Below are positions 51,388 through 60,221 of a stretch of DNA of 64,000 nucleotides, piece after piece. The notes beneath the pieces are model-generated. The model was given only the letters and a program-made list of their open reading frames with translations. It had not been told where the DNA came from and ran no database searches. The DNA is from Arthrobacter sp. ISL-30 (GTDB lineage Bacteria > Actinomycetota > Actinomycetes > Actinomycetales > Micrococcaceae): positions 1-64,000 of the forward strand of contig NZ_JAGGPK010000029.1 of NCBI RefSeq assembly GCF_018613855.1, written 5' to 3'. Position numbers and translations under genes: made by a program. Position 1 is the stretch's first letter. Each line of letters opens with the position of its first letter.

Positions 51388-51437
51388 CTCGCAGTAGTTG
51401 TCGTTAAAGCGGGTTTTTGCGACAACAACTGCGGGTC
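51386..51437. repeat. Inverted repeat after the MarR gene
   Basis: Left arm 51386-51403 (GACTCGCAGTAGTTGTCG) pairs with right arm 51420-51437 in 16 of 18 positions, around a 16-base loop. It begins inside the MarR stop codon. It may be one copy of a dispersed palindromic repeat or the start of a terminator. Confidence 0.7.
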
Positions 51438-51463
51438 AGTTGGGAGACTTTCCATCGAGCAAA

Positions 51464-51497
51464 AGCAGGAGCCCCCGGGTAACCGAGGGCTCCTGCT
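51464..51497. terminator. Hairpin terminator between marR and the ClgR-like gene
   Basis: AGCAGGAGCCCCCGG (51464-51478) pairs with CCGAGGGCTCCTGCT (51483-51497), with one mismatch and a 4-base loop. It is followed by GTTT on the plus strand and by TTTT on the minus strand. It serves two convergent genes. Confidence 0.82.
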
Positions 51498-51514
51498 GTT
51501 TGAGGTATGGGGGA

Positions 51515-51967
51515 CTATCGGGCGGCGGAGAGCATTCCGGTGGTCAGGTCGTCGCCCAGGTCGGCGGCGATGACGCGATCGAGATCGCGACCGTAGCGTT
51601 GTGCGAATTCCTGCGGAACGGTGTCCGGGACGGCCACGCCTTCAGCCACTGCCACGCGGTCGCTGACCTCGCGGAGCATGCTTGAAAGGGGAACGTCAAG
51701 GGCTGAGCAGATCGAAGACAGCAACTCCGAGGAAGCTTCCTTCTGGCCGCGCTCCACTTCACTCAGGTAGCCGAGCGAAACGCGGGCACTGTGCGAAACT
51801 TCACGAAGGGTACGGCCCTGACGCTGGCGGACATCGCGCAGAACATCACCAATCTCGTGACGTAATACAACCATTTTGCGCTCCCTCTGTTCGCTCTTTG
51901 CCTGATCGGCCAAGCCCACATCCTTCCAGCGGACAACGCCGTTAACGGATACGGGCTGCTTTACCAT
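51515..51967 (-). CDS. ClgR-like helix-turn-helix regulator
   Basis: A 150-aa protein with a Xre-type HTH near residues 40-95 ([40 protein letters not shown]). The C-terminal segment ends [12 protein letters not shown], a C-terminal tail like the one that makes ClgR a Clp substrate. Mycobacterial and corynebacterial ClgR activates clp and stress genes and is located near pgsA and cinA, as here. The ATG at 51967 gives a 31-residue leader before the usual start ([12 protein letters not shown], 51874); both are possible. Confidence 0.85.
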   Translation of the reverse strand: MVKQPVSVNGVVRWKDVGLADQAKSEQRERKMVVLRHEIGDVLRDVRQRQGRTLREVSHSARVSLGYLSEVERGQKEASSELLSSICSALDVPLSSMLREVSDRVAVAEGVAVPDTVPQEFAQRYGRDLDRVIAADLGDDLTTGMLSAAR

Positions 51968-52103
51968 CTGTATCGCCTTGCTCCCTTTCAGTCCGGTCCA
52001 CTAAGGGGTGAACCGATTGGTTCTCTACATCCTAGGCGCCTCGATCGATCCGAAGCGACACAATGTAACAACTATTAGGCATCGGTTTTTGTTCCCTGCA
52101 ACT

Positions 52104-52601
52104 TTACGCGCGGTAGGAAAGGCTGTCGAGGGCCTCGAGGAGGCGCTGCAGGGCGGCCTCGCATGACTGTTGCCGGACCTGCGCACGGTCTCCTCGAAAG
52201 GTGTAGGCAAACGACGTCGCACCCCTGGGCGTGGCTATCCCGACATAGACCGTTCCCACGGGCTTCCCGTCATGCGGCTCAGGACCGGCGACGCCAGTCG
52301 TGGCAACACCGACGTCGGCCCGGCAGGCGTTGCGGGCCCCTGCCGCCATCGCCTCAGCAACACCCGCGTGGACCGAGCCCACAGTGTCCAGGAGGGACTG
52401 CGGCACTCCAAGAACGTCGGCCTTGACGAAATTCTGGTAGGCCACAACGCCGCCCTGCAGCATTCCCGAGGCTCCGGGTGTGTCCGCAAGCGATGCCGCA
52501 ACCAGTCCTGCCGTGAGGGACTCGGCCGTCGCGACGGTTAGTCCCCGTTCGATGGCGAGGGCTACGACGGCGGCGGCGGCCTCAGGGATGCCCTGGCTCA
52601 T
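52104..52601 (-). CDS. CinA C-terminal domain protein (NMN amidohydrolase type)
   Basis: A 165-aa standalone CinA C-terminal domain, matching nicotinamide mononucleotide deamidase PncC-type proteins. Marks are TVATAESLTAGLVAASLADT, SGMLQGGVVAYQNFVKADVL, and GVATTGVAGPEPHDGKPVGT. The N-terminal MoCF half found in full CinA is absent. Start ATG 52601 overlaps the pgsA stop by ATGA; the in-frame upstream part is antisense-type noise. Location in the pgsA-cinA-clgR group is standard for actinobacteria. Confidence 0.92.
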   Translation of the reverse strand: MSQGIPEAAAAVVALAIERGLTVATAESLTAGLVAASLADTPGASGMLQGGVVAYQNFVKADVLGVPQSLLDTVGSVHAGVAEAMAAGARNACRADVGVATTGVAGPEPHDGKPVGTVYVGIATPRGATSFAYTFRGDRAQVRQQSCEAALQRLLEALDSLSYRA

Positions 52602-53191
52602 TTCCGCCTGCCCGCCGCCCGGAGCCGAAGCGCCTGGATGACGTACTGCACGCCCGTCCAGACCGTGATGACCGCGGCAGCAACCATGACCCAGAAGGCC
52701 ACGACCGACAGCCATGGCGCAAACGACATCAGCGGCAGCAGGAAGAAGAAGATCGCCACCGTTTGCACCAGCGTCTTGATCTTGCCGCCGCGGGAGGCCG
52801 GGATCACTCCGTAGCGGATGACGAAGAAGCGCAGGGCCGTGATGCCCCACTCCCGCACGAGGATGACGATGGTGATCCACCACGGCAGCTCCCCCATCGC
52901 GGAGAGGACTACCAGGGCCGAGCCGATCAGCAGTTTGTCCGCGATGGGATCGGCAATCTTGCCGAAGTCCGTGATGAGTCCTCGCGCCCGGGCGATGTCG
53001 CCGTCGAGCTTGTCTGTGTAGATCGCGACGGCGAACGTGGCAACGGCCGCCCAGCGCCAGCCGCCATGGGTACCCGCGTCCTCGAGGAGGAACCAGATAA
53101 AGAACGGCACAAGGGCGATGCGGAGCATCGTCAGGATGTTGGGAAGGTTCCAGACGGTGGATCCGGCTTTGCCGGCGTTGGTGCTAGTCAC
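52598..53191 (-). CDS. pgsA: CDP-diacylglycerol-glycerol-3-phosphate 3-phosphatidyltransferase
   Basis: Makes phosphatidylglycerol phosphate in the membrane. The 197-aa protein has several membrane spans and the CDP-alcohol phosphotransferase signature DKLDGDIARARGLITDFGKI followed by ADPIADK (the DxxDGxxAR...GxxxDxxxD pattern). The opening LPNILTMLRIALVPFF is typical. The start is GTG at 53191, ten bases after the ftsK stop. A related PgsA-like phosphatidylinositol-phosphate synthase is possible but this neighbourhood favours PgsA. Confidence 0.93.
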   Translation of the reverse strand: MTSTNAGKAGSTVWNLPNILTMLRIALVPFFIWFLLEDAGTHGGWRWAAVATFAVAIYTDKLDGDIARARGLITDFGKIADPIADKLLIGSALVVLSAMGELPWWITIVILVREWGITALRFFVIRYGVIPASRGGKIKTLVQTVAIFFFLLPLMSFAPWLSVVAFWVMVAAAVITVWTGVQYVIQALRLRAAGRRK

Positions 53192-53200
53192 TAGCTAAGA

Positions 53201-56104
53201 TTACCGGCCTGTGAGCGACCAGGCGTCTTCGCCGTCGTCGTCCTCGCCCGAGGAACCGTCGGCGCCGTCGTAGTAGTCCACCGCCTGGGTCCGCGCTTCC
53301 AGGTCATTCGCCACGAGGTCCTCGGCGTAACCGCCGACGGCGACATTCGCGTTGGCGTTATCGCTGAGGGCAGCGGTGTGGGCGTCGGGGGACGACGGCG
53401 ATTCCTGGCCTTTCATGGCGGCGAGGACTGTGGCGAGGTCGTCCGGTTTGACGAGCACATCGCGGGCCTTGGAGCCTTCGGACGGTCCAACCACGCCTCG
53501 GGACTCGAGGAGGTCCATGAGCCTCCCGGCCTTCGCAAAGCCGACGCGGAGCTTTCGCTGCAGCATCGACGTCGAGCCGAACTGCGTGGTGACCACGAGT
53601 TCGGTGGCTTGCAGCAGGACCTCGAGGTCGTCTCCGATGTCGTCGTCGATCTGCTTCTTGGGCGCATCGGCGGCGACGTCTTCCCGGTAAACGGCCTGCA
53701 GCTGACCCTTGACGTGCTCCACCACCTTGTGGATTTCCGATTCCGTGACCCAGGCGCCCTGCACGCGCATGGCCTTGGAAGCACCCATCGGCAGGAAGAG
53801 CGCATCACCCTGGCCGATGAGCTTCTCGGCGCCGGGCTGGTCCAACACCACTCGGGAGTCCGTTACAGAGGAGGTGGCGAAGGCCATTCGCGAGGGCACA
53901 TTCGCCTTGATCAGGCCGGTGACGACGTCAACGGACGGCCGCTGCGTCGCCAGGACGAGGTGGATGCCGGCGGCACGGGCCAACTGGGTGATACGCACAA
54001 TCGAATCTTCGACGTCCCGCGGCGCAACCATCATGAGGTCCGCGAGCTCGTCCACGATCACCAGCAGGTAGGGGTAGGGCTTGATGACGCGCTTGGAGTC
54101 CGGCGGCGGCTGGACCTTTCCGGCGCGGACGGCTTTGTTGAAATCGTCGACGTGCTTGTAGCCGTAGTTGGCGAGGTCGTCGTAGCGGGCATCCATTTCC
54201 CGGACCACCCACTGAAGCGCCTCGGCGGCCTTCTTGGGATTGGTGATGATGGGCGTTATCAGGTGGGGAACGCCCTCATATGCGGTCAATTCCACGCGTT
54301 TGGGGTCCACCATGACCATGCGGACCTCATCGGGAGTGGCCCTCATGAGGATGGAGGTGATCATGGAGTTCACGAAGCTGGACTTACCCGCACCGGTGGC
54401 ACCGGCCACCAGCAGGTGAGGCATCTTCGCGAGGTTCGCGACGACGTACCCGCCTTCAACGTCCTTTCCGACGCCCATCACCATGGGGTGGTCCGTGCGG
54501 CGCGCGTTCTGGCTGCGAAGGACGTCGCCCAGGGACACCGTTTCACGGTCCGTGTTGGGGATTTCGATGCCAATGGCGGACTTCCCCGGAATGGGGCTGA
54601 GGATCCTGACGTCGCTTGAGGCAACGGCGTAGGAGATGTTCTTGGACAGCGCCGTGACGCGTTCCACCTTGGTGCCCGGTGAGAGCTCGATCTCGTAGCG
54701 GGTGACGGTGGGGCCGCGGCTGAAGCCGGTCACGGCGGCGTCGACATTGAACTGCTGGAGCGTGTCCGTCAGGGCGGCGACGACGGCGTCGTTGGCTTCC
54801 GTGCGTTCCTTCGGGATGGATCCGGGGGTCAGGTAGTCCGACGCCGGGAGGGTGTAGGTGACGTCGCCGGCGAGGGACAGCTGCTCCGTCCGCTGTGGGA
54901 TGGGAGTGGGCGGCGGCGCCGGGGCGACCGGCGTCGACGGCACTGGCGGGACTGCCCCGGCCGGCGACGCGATGCCCGCGGCAGCCATGCCGGACGTGAC
55001 CAGCGGAATAGCCTCGGTGGCGTTGTCCGCGCCGGCCGCGGAACTCGCAGTGGCCAGCCCTTGGGCGGCTTTGATCTTCTCGACGGCGATTTCCGCCTGG
55101 GTGGGACGGCGCACGCCCGGAGGCACGGCGGGACCGGCCTTGCCGGCGGCGCTGTCGTCGTCGTCCACGATTGCGTGCTCGAAGGCCTCGTCGCCCACGT
55201 AACCCTCGAGGCCGGGGTCGACATCTTCGTCCTTGCCGAAGAGGCGCATGCGCTTCTTCTTCCTGGGCTTCTCCGGCGCATTGTTCTCATAGAGGTAGCT
55301 GCGGTCGTGTCCGTCGTCGCCCGAACGCTCATCCATAAGGTCGATGCCCATGAGGTGCTCATACGCCCCGCGAATCCTTCGCGGAATGGCGCCGAAGGGG
55401 GTAGCCGTGACGATGAGAAGCGAGACGAAGGCCAGGGCGCTGTAGGCGATGAGCGGCACCGCCGGGTGGAGCGCGGCCAGGGGCGCAGAGGCCAGGAACC
55501 CCAGCATTCCGCCCGCCTGGCGGAGGCCGGCAAAACCATCGGCGACGGTAGGTTCTCCCCCGATGACGTGGGCGAGGCCGCAGCCTGCGAAGGTCATGAT
55601 CAGGAAGCCGATGCCCACGCGGTTGTTCCCTCGGCCGTCGTGCGGTTGCCGGAACAGGCGGAAGGCGCAGACAAAGAGCATGAGCGGGAGTAGGAGGGCC
55701 ATCCAGCCGAACGTGCCGTTGACGATTCCGTACACGATGTCCGGGAACCAGCCTTTGAATCCCCACCATGCAAAGGTGGCGATGAAGACGCCTAGGGCCA
55801 GGTTGAACAGTGCGGCTCCGTCGCGGCGGTCCGCGGGATCAAGGTCACTGACGTCATGGCCGATCCGCCGGACTCCTGCGCCGACCAGATGTCCTATGGC
55901 CTGCCAGGCGCCGCTGAGGATTCGAAGAGGCCAGGGTTGCGGAGCATCAACAGCAGGTAGTTGCCGGGTGCGGGCGGTGCCGCGTCGTGCGTTGGAGGCG
56001 GTGCCGCGTGCCTTGGAGGCCGCCGTGCCCGAGGCCCGGCCCCTGGAGCCACCCGTCTTGCCGCTGGAATTCCCTCTAGGCGCGGAGGAAGTACGTGTCG
56101 CCAT
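53201..56104 (-). CDS. ftsK: DNA translocase FtsK
   Basis: Septal motor that pumps chromosomes into daughter cells. The 967-aa protein has a basic Ser/Thr/Arg-rich cytoplasmic leader, four membrane spans (about 90-240; FIATFAWWGFKGWFP), and a long low-complexity linker (about 270-440). The motor has Walker A LLVAGATGAGKSSFVNSM (about 570) and LLVIVDELADLMM. The C-terminal gamma domain (LQRKLRVGFAKAGRLMDLLE) reads KOPS. Start ATG 56104; a GTG 9 bases upstream is possible. The pgsA stop lies 10 bp downstream. Confidence 0.95.
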   Translation of the reverse strand: MATRTSSAPRGNSSGKTGGSRGRASGTAASKARGTASNARRGTARTRQLPAVDAPQPWPLRILSGAWQAIGHLVGAGVRRIGHDVSDLDPADRRDGAALFNLALGVFIATFAWWGFKGWFPDIVYGIVNGTFGWMALLLPLMLFVCAFRLFRQPHDGRGNNRVGIGFLIMTFAGCGLAHVIGGEPTVADGFAGLRQAGGMLGFLASAPLAALHPAVPLIAYSALAFVSLLIVTATPFGAIPRRIRGAYEHLMGIDLMDERSGDDGHDRSYLYENNAPEKPRKKKRMRLFGKDEDVDPGLEGYVGDEAFEHAIVDDDDSAAGKAGPAVPPGVRRPTQAEIAVEKIKAAQGLATASSAAGADNATEAIPLVTSGMAAAGIASPAGAVPPVPSTPVAPAPPPTPIPQRTEQLSLAGDVTYTLPASDYLTPGSIPKERTEANDAVVAALTDTLQQFNVDAAVTGFSRGPTVTRYEIELSPGTKVERVTALSKNISYAVASSDVRILSPIPGKSAIGIEIPNTDRETVSLGDVLRSQNARRTDHPMVMGVGKDVEGGYVVANLAKMPHLLVAGATGAGKSSFVNSMITSILMRATPDEVRMVMVDPKRVELTAYEGVPHLITPIITNPKKAAEALQWVVREMDARYDDLANYGYKHVDDFNKAVRAGKVQPPPDSKRVIKPYPYLLVIVDELADLMMVAPRDVEDSIVRITQLARAAGIHLVLATQRPSVDVVTGLIKANVPSRMAFATSSVTDSRVVLDQPGAEKLIGQGDALFLPMGASKAMRVQGAWVTESEIHKVVEHVKGQLQAVYREDVAADAPKKQIDDDIGDDLEVLLQATELVVTTQFGSTSMLQRKLRVGFAKAGRLMDLLESRGVVGPSEGSKARDVLVKPDDLATVLAAMKGQESPSSPDAHTAALSDNANANVAVGGYAEDLVANDLEARTQAVDYYDGADGSSGEDDDGEDAWSLTGR

Positions 56105-56200
56105 AGCTGCCACGCTACCCGACGCCGGCCGGATAGCCGCGGATTTGCAGGCTCACAGATGTCATGTTGTCCCTCACAGGGAACTGCCCGATGAAAGCGG

Positions 56201-56236
56201 AACGCCGGCCCGATTCCAGAGAATCGGGCCGGCGTT
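56201..56236. terminator. Bidirectional-looking hairpin between rnj and ftsK
   Basis: AACGCCGGCCCGATT (56201-56215) is the exact reverse complement of AATCGGGCCGGCGTT (56222-56236), with a 6-base loop. It lies just past the RNase J stop and before ftsK, so it ends rnj. Confidence 0.8.
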
Positions 56237-56255
56237 GGACTGGAGCCGGGGCTTG

Positions 56256-57947
56256 TCAGGCTTCCAGGACGACCGGGATGATCATCGGACGGCGCCGCAG
56301 CTTGCGGTTGACCCAGGTCCCGATAATGCGTCGCACTACTTGCTGCAGTTGATGGTTGGTGTGGTCGGTGTGGTTGAGCACGGCATCTTCCAGGGCGCTG
56401 TTGATCTTCGGGATGATCTCATCGAACACGGAATCATCTTCCGCGACCCCGCGCGCATGGATCTCGGGACCGGAGACGATCTTGCCGGTAGTGCGATTGA
56501 TGACCGTGATGACGGAGATGAACCCCTCGTCGCCGAGGATACGGCGGTCCTTGAGGTCGGCGTCGGTGATTTCGCCGACGCTTGATCCGTCAACGTACAC
56601 GAAGCCCACTTCGACCTGGCCGACTAGCTCGGCCTTGTGGTCCCTCAGGTCGATGACGCTGCCGTTGTCGCCTTGGATGACACGGTCTGCAGAGATTCCG
56701 GACTCAATCGCCAGCTTTCCATTGGCAATGAGGTGCCGGGTCTCGCCGTGGACAGGCATGGCATTGAGCGGCTTGAGGATGTTGTAGCAGTACAACAGTT
56801 CGCCCGCTGCCGCGTGACCGGAAACATGGACCTTGGCGTTGCCCTTGTGGACGACGTCGGCTCCGAGCTTGAGCAGGCCGTTGATGACCCGGAAAACTGC
56901 GTTCTCGTTACCTGGGATCAGGCTCGAAGCGAGGATCACGGTGTCGCCCTCGCCGACGAGGACCCGGTGGTCGCCGGCGGCCATGCGCGAGAGTGCGGCC
57001 ATGGGCTCGCCCTGGGAACCTGTAGACATGAGCACCACGCGGTGGTCAGGCAATTCCTCGATGTTCTTGATGTCCACCAGGATTCCCGGCGGGACGTCCA
57101 GGTATCCGAGCTTGGCGGCGATGGCCATGTTCCGGACCATCGACCGTCCCACGAAGGCGACGCTGCGGCCATGGGCCGCGGCGGCGTCGAGGACCTGCTG
57201 GACGCGGTGCACGTGCGAGGAAAAGGATGCGACGATGATGCGTTTCCTGGCCTGCCCAAACACGCGGTCGAGGGTGGGGCCAATTTCCTTCTCAGCCGTG
57301 GTGAAGCCGGGAACGTCGGCATTGGTGGAGTCTGCCATGAACAGGTCCACTCCTTCTTCGCCAAGCCGGGCAAAGTGGCGCAGGTCCGTGATCCGGCCGT
57401 CCAGGGGCAGCTGATCCATCTTGAAGTCGCCGGTATGCAGGACAGTGCCGCCCGCAGTGCGGATGAACACTGCCAAGGCGTCAGGAATGGAGTGGTTAAC
57501 GGCCACGAACTCGCATTCGAACGGACCGAACTGTTCCACCTGCCCCTCTGTGACAGTGAGGGTGTACGGCTTGATGCGGTGCTCCTGGAGCTTCGCTTCA
57601 ACCAGGGCAAGCGTCAGCTGGGAACCCACCAGCGGCAGGTCGGGGCGCAGCCGGAGGAGGTACGGCACTGCGCCGATGTGGTCCTCGTGTCCATGGGTCA
57701 GGACGATGGCGACGACGTCGTCCAACCGGTCCTCGATGTATGAGAAATCGGGCAGGATGAGATCAACGCCAGGCTGGGTCTCCTCAGGGAAGAGGACACC
57801 GCAGTCCACGACGAGCAGCTTGCCGTCGATCTCGAAGACGGCCATGTTGCGGCCGATCTCCCCCAGCCCTCCTAACGGCACGATCCGAAGGGTGCCTTTG
57901 GGCAGTTTCGGCGGAGTGACAAGTCCGGCAAGGGCGGTTTGGGTCAT
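56256..57947 (-). CDS. rnj: Ribonuclease J
   Basis: Metallo-beta-lactamase/beta-CASP nuclease with endo- and 5'-exonuclease activity for rRNA and mRNA maturation. The 563-aa protein has motif 2 ALTHGHEDHIGAVPYL (written LTHGHEDHIGAVPYLLRLRP; near 86), VLHTGDFKMDQLPLDG, the beta-CASP motif VSGHAAAGELLYCYNILKPL, and a final EIHARGVAEDDSVFDEI. Length is standard for RNase J. It is part of a dapA-rnj pair (26-bp gap). Confidence 0.96.
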   Translation of the reverse strand: MTQTALAGLVTPPKLPKGTLRIVPLGGLGEIGRNMAVFEIDGKLLVVDCGVLFPEETQPGVDLILPDFSYIEDRLDDVVAIVLTHGHEDHIGAVPYLLRLRPDLPLVGSQLTLALVEAKLQEHRIKPYTLTVTEGQVEQFGPFECEFVAVNHSIPDALAVFIRTAGGTVLHTGDFKMDQLPLDGRITDLRHFARLGEEGVDLFMADSTNADVPGFTTAEKEIGPTLDRVFGQARKRIIVASFSSHVHRVQQVLDAAAAHGRSVAFVGRSMVRNMAIAAKLGYLDVPPGILVDIKNIEELPDHRVVLMSTGSQGEPMAALSRMAAGDHRVLVGEGDTVILASSLIPGNENAVFRVINGLLKLGADVVHKGNAKVHVSGHAAAGELLYCYNILKPLNAMPVHGETRHLIANGKLAIESGISADRVIQGDNGSVIDLRDHKAELVGQVEVGFVYVDGSSVGEITDADLKDRRILGDEGFISVITVINRTTGKIVSGPEIHARGVAEDDSVFDEIIPKINSALEDAVLNHTDHTNHQLQQVVRRIIGTWVNRKLRRRPMIIPVVLEA

Positions 57948-57973
57948 AGTGCGCTACTTTCCGGCGGATCCTT

Positions 57974-58885
57974 CTAGACAGTGAAGTCCATTCCGGCTTC
58001 CGCCAAGTCCTCGCGGATGGTTGCGATCTCGGCGTCGTCCGGCTCCACGAGGGGCAAACGGACAACCGAGTTGGGCAGGACTCCCTGCCATTTAAGAATC
58101 TGCTTGGCCGCGACGGCACCCTGGACACGGGTCATGGTGGCGCGGACTACCGGCTCCAGTTCGAAGTTGATCTTGCGGGCCGTTCCGAGGTCATTGGCAT
58201 TGACGGCGTCGATGAGTCCGCGGAAACTGCGGGTTGCCACATGTGTGGTGACGCCTACCAGCCCGACCGCGCCGAGGGCCATCCACTGCAACGTCAGTCC
58301 GTCGTCGCCCGAATAGAACAGGAGATCGGTTTCGGCCATGACACGCGTGGCGGCGGCGAAATCTGCCTTGGCGTCCTTCACCGCGACAATGTTCGGGTGG
58401 TCAGCCAGGCGGATCATGGTTTCGGGGGCGATCTGGATGGAGGAGCGGCCCGGAATGTCGTACAGCATTACGGGGACGTCGGTGGACGAGGCGATCGTCT
58501 CGAAGTGCGCCCGGACGCCGGCCTGGCTGGGCTTGTTGTAGTAGGGGGTGACAATCAACAGGCCGTCAACGCCGAGTTCCGCGGCCCGCTGGGAAAGGTG
58601 CACCGAATGCGCGGTGTCGTTGGTTCCGGTTCCGGCGATGATTGCCGCACGGCCGCCGACGGCTTCCTTTACGGCGCGGAACATCCCGAGGTTTTCCTCA
58701 TCGGTGAGGGTGGACGTCTCACCGGTAGTGCCGGTGACCACCAGGCCGTCACAGCCGTCATCCACCAGTTTGCTCGCCAGCTCCGCCGCCTGCTTATAGT
58801 CCACTTTGCCGTCCGTCGTGAACGGCGTGACCATCGCGGTCAGGAGCGTGCCAAAAGCAGGATTGTTCGAGGGAGTGTCAGCCAT
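57974..58885 (-). CDS. dapA: 4-hydroxy-tetrahydrodipicolinate synthase
   Basis: First committed step of lysine/DAP synthesis: pyruvate plus aspartate semialdehyde. The 303-aa barrel has LVVTGTTGETSTLTDEE, VTPYYNKPSQAGVRAHFE (with catalytic tyrosine), the Schiff-base lysine in VAVKDAKADFAAATRVM, and YSGDDGLTLQWMALGA. Motifs are complete. The dapB gene is about 3 kb away, with two unrelated genes between. Confidence 0.95.
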   Translation of the reverse strand: MADTPSNNPAFGTLLTAMVTPFTTDGKVDYKQAAELASKLVDDGCDGLVVTGTTGETSTLTDEENLGMFRAVKEAVGGRAAIIAGTGTNDTAHSVHLSQRAAELGVDGLLIVTPYYNKPSQAGVRAHFETIASSTDVPVMLYDIPGRSSIQIAPETMIRLADHPNIVAVKDAKADFAAATRVMAETDLLFYSGDDGLTLQWMALGAVGLVGVTTHVATRSFRGLIDAVNANDLGTARKINFELEPVVRATMTRVQGAVAAKQILKWQGVLPNSVVRLPLVEPDDAEIATIREDLAEAGMDFTV

Positions 58886-58962
58886 AGGAAAAACGTTACC
58901 TTGTCACCTGCTTGTTAGGACAATGGCAAGCGGGTGATTGTCGTCAAATTTGCGTCGCTTGG

Positions 58963-59715
58963 CTAGTTCCTTACTGACAGTTCCGCCACCACCATTCCCC
59001 GTCCGGTTCCGCCTACCCTGGCGATCCTTCGCCCATTCGGATCCCAGATTCCGCTGAGCCCGCAGGACCGGCCGAGCGTAGTGTCACCGGCGAGGTTCGC
59101 GAGAATGCTGTACATGGCATGGTCCATGGATCGCCCTGCCAAATGGAGCTCGAGCCGCTGCTCCTGGCCTTCGACGTACAGCGCCGACACAGCGTAGACG
59201 TCCGCACCGAGCCTGGCCGCTTCCACGGCATGGGCGGGGTGGGCGGCATCTGAGCATATGGCGAAGGCTATCTTCCATCCGTGGAGCTTCAGAAGCGCCG
59301 GCCCGTCGCCTGCCACGAAGAGCTCCTTTTCCTGTCCGTGCAGGTGCGTTTTATACACCGGTGTGACGTGCCCATCCGGATGAACGGCCAGGGAGGCAAG
59401 GCGTGGATTGCCTTGCGGATCGCGCCAGGGGGCACCGACGACGGCAGTGATGCCTGTGCGTCGGCAGATTTCGTGCAGGTCCGTGAGCCGGGCGTCCTCC
59501 GCCGACAGCCACTCGCCTGGCCCCTCGAGAAGCCGCAGGTCATAGCCGGTCAAGGAGAGTTCGGGAAACAGGACCAGTGATGCGCCGTGGGAGTCGGCGT
59601 CCTCGATGCACCGGACATGCTCGACGGCATTGGCAGCCACACCGCCGTCAAGCGCGTTGTACTGAACGGCTGCAACTGTCAGGACGGGGGCGACATACGG
59701 CTGGAGGGCGATCAT
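58963..59715 (-). CDS. Carbon-nitrogen hydrolase (nitrilase superfamily)
   Basis: A 250-aa amidase or nitrilase-like enzyme. The catalytic Glu is in LVLFPELSLTGYDLR, the Lys in VYKTHLHGQEKEL and the Cys in IAFAICSDAAHPAHA, giving the E-K-C triad. The substrate is unknown: omega-amidase, carbamoylputrescine amidase and formamidase branches share this length. Start ATG 59715, after an upstream TTG of little merit. It lies between dapA and the DUF222-like gene, both on the same strand. Confidence 0.88.
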   Translation of the reverse strand: MIALQPYVAPVLTVAAVQYNALDGGVAANAVEHVRCIEDADSHGASLVLFPELSLTGYDLRLLEGPGEWLSAEDARLTDLHEICRRTGITAVVGAPWRDPQGNPRLASLAVHPDGHVTPVYKTHLHGQEKELFVAGDGPALLKLHGWKIAFAICSDAAHPAHAVEAARLGADVYAVSALYVEGQEQRLELHLAGRSMDHAMYSILANLAGDTTLGRSCGLSGIWDPNGRRIARVGGTGRGMVVAELSVRN

Positions 59716-59724
59716 CAAGCCATA

Positions 59725-60123
59725 CTATGCAGGCCTGCCCCCGGGGAGGCGCCCCGGCGAACAGTACAGCTCAACGGCCGCTTCCCGCAGCCTTCCGGCC
59801 CACTCCTCCAGGCGCTGCGCAGCTCGAACATACTCAAACAGCTCCAGCGGCGTCAGTGCCTCGAGCTCCGTCTCCCCCAGCCGCCTGGCAAGTTCGGCCC
59901 CCGGCGGCTCCTCAGCCAGCGCGGGGCCCTCCCGCTGCCACTCGATATCTTCAGCAGGCTTGCCGGCCACCAACTGCCGGAAGAGATAATCCACCACCCC
60001 GGGACTCATCGCCTTCATAGGTCCATGCATGCCCGCCGGTGTTTGCTGCGGCGTACGAACGTGGGCCGCGCGAACATGCGCCGCGTAAACAGCTGGCGGT
60101 ATGTGTCCTGATCCATTCTCCAT
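59725..60123 (-). CDS. Short DUF222/13E12-like protein under LexA control
   Basis: A 132-aa protein whose C-terminal half (ELARRLGETELEALTPLELF and EYVRAAQRLEEWAGRLREAA) resembles the N-terminal helices of DUF222/13E12 proteins, abundant in Arthrobacter and M. tuberculosis. The HNH nuclease part of full-length members is absent. The N-terminus (MENGSGHIPPAVYAAHVRAA) is not recognised. A LexA box and a -35/-10 pair fit exactly so that the transcript would start at the ATG at 60123. Several 13E12 family genes of M. tuberculosis are reported SOS genes, so this may be their reduced relative. It could also be an eroded fragment. Confidence 0.55.
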   Translation of the reverse strand: MENGSGHIPPAVYAAHVRAAHVRTPQQTPAGMHGPMKAMSPGVVDYLFRQLVAGKPAEDIEWQREGPALAEEPPGAELARRLGETELEALTPLELFEYVRAAQRLEEWAGRLREAAVELYCSPGRLPGGRPA

Positions 60124-60136
60124 CCCTTCATAATAT

Positions 60137-60152
60137 TCGAACACATATTCGA
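60137..60152. promoter_or_regulatory. LexA box in the promoter of the DUF222-like gene
   Basis: TCGAAC-ACAT-ATTCGA matches the SOS consensus with one change. It fills the spacer between TTGTCT (-35, 60153-60158) and TATTAT (-10, 60130-60135) on the minus strand, 17 bases apart. The expected transcription start is at 60123, exactly the A of the ATG. Confidence 0.82.
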
Positions 60153-60221
60153 AGACAACAGCAGGACAACAGGAGGACAGGAGCACAGCATGCCCACAGC
60201 TATCTGTGAGAACATCGGCTC

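Noticed and set aside
53378..54619. 413-codon frame opposite ftsK
   Set aside because: Antisense to the FtsK motor; repetitive Gly/His/Asp composition with no domain.
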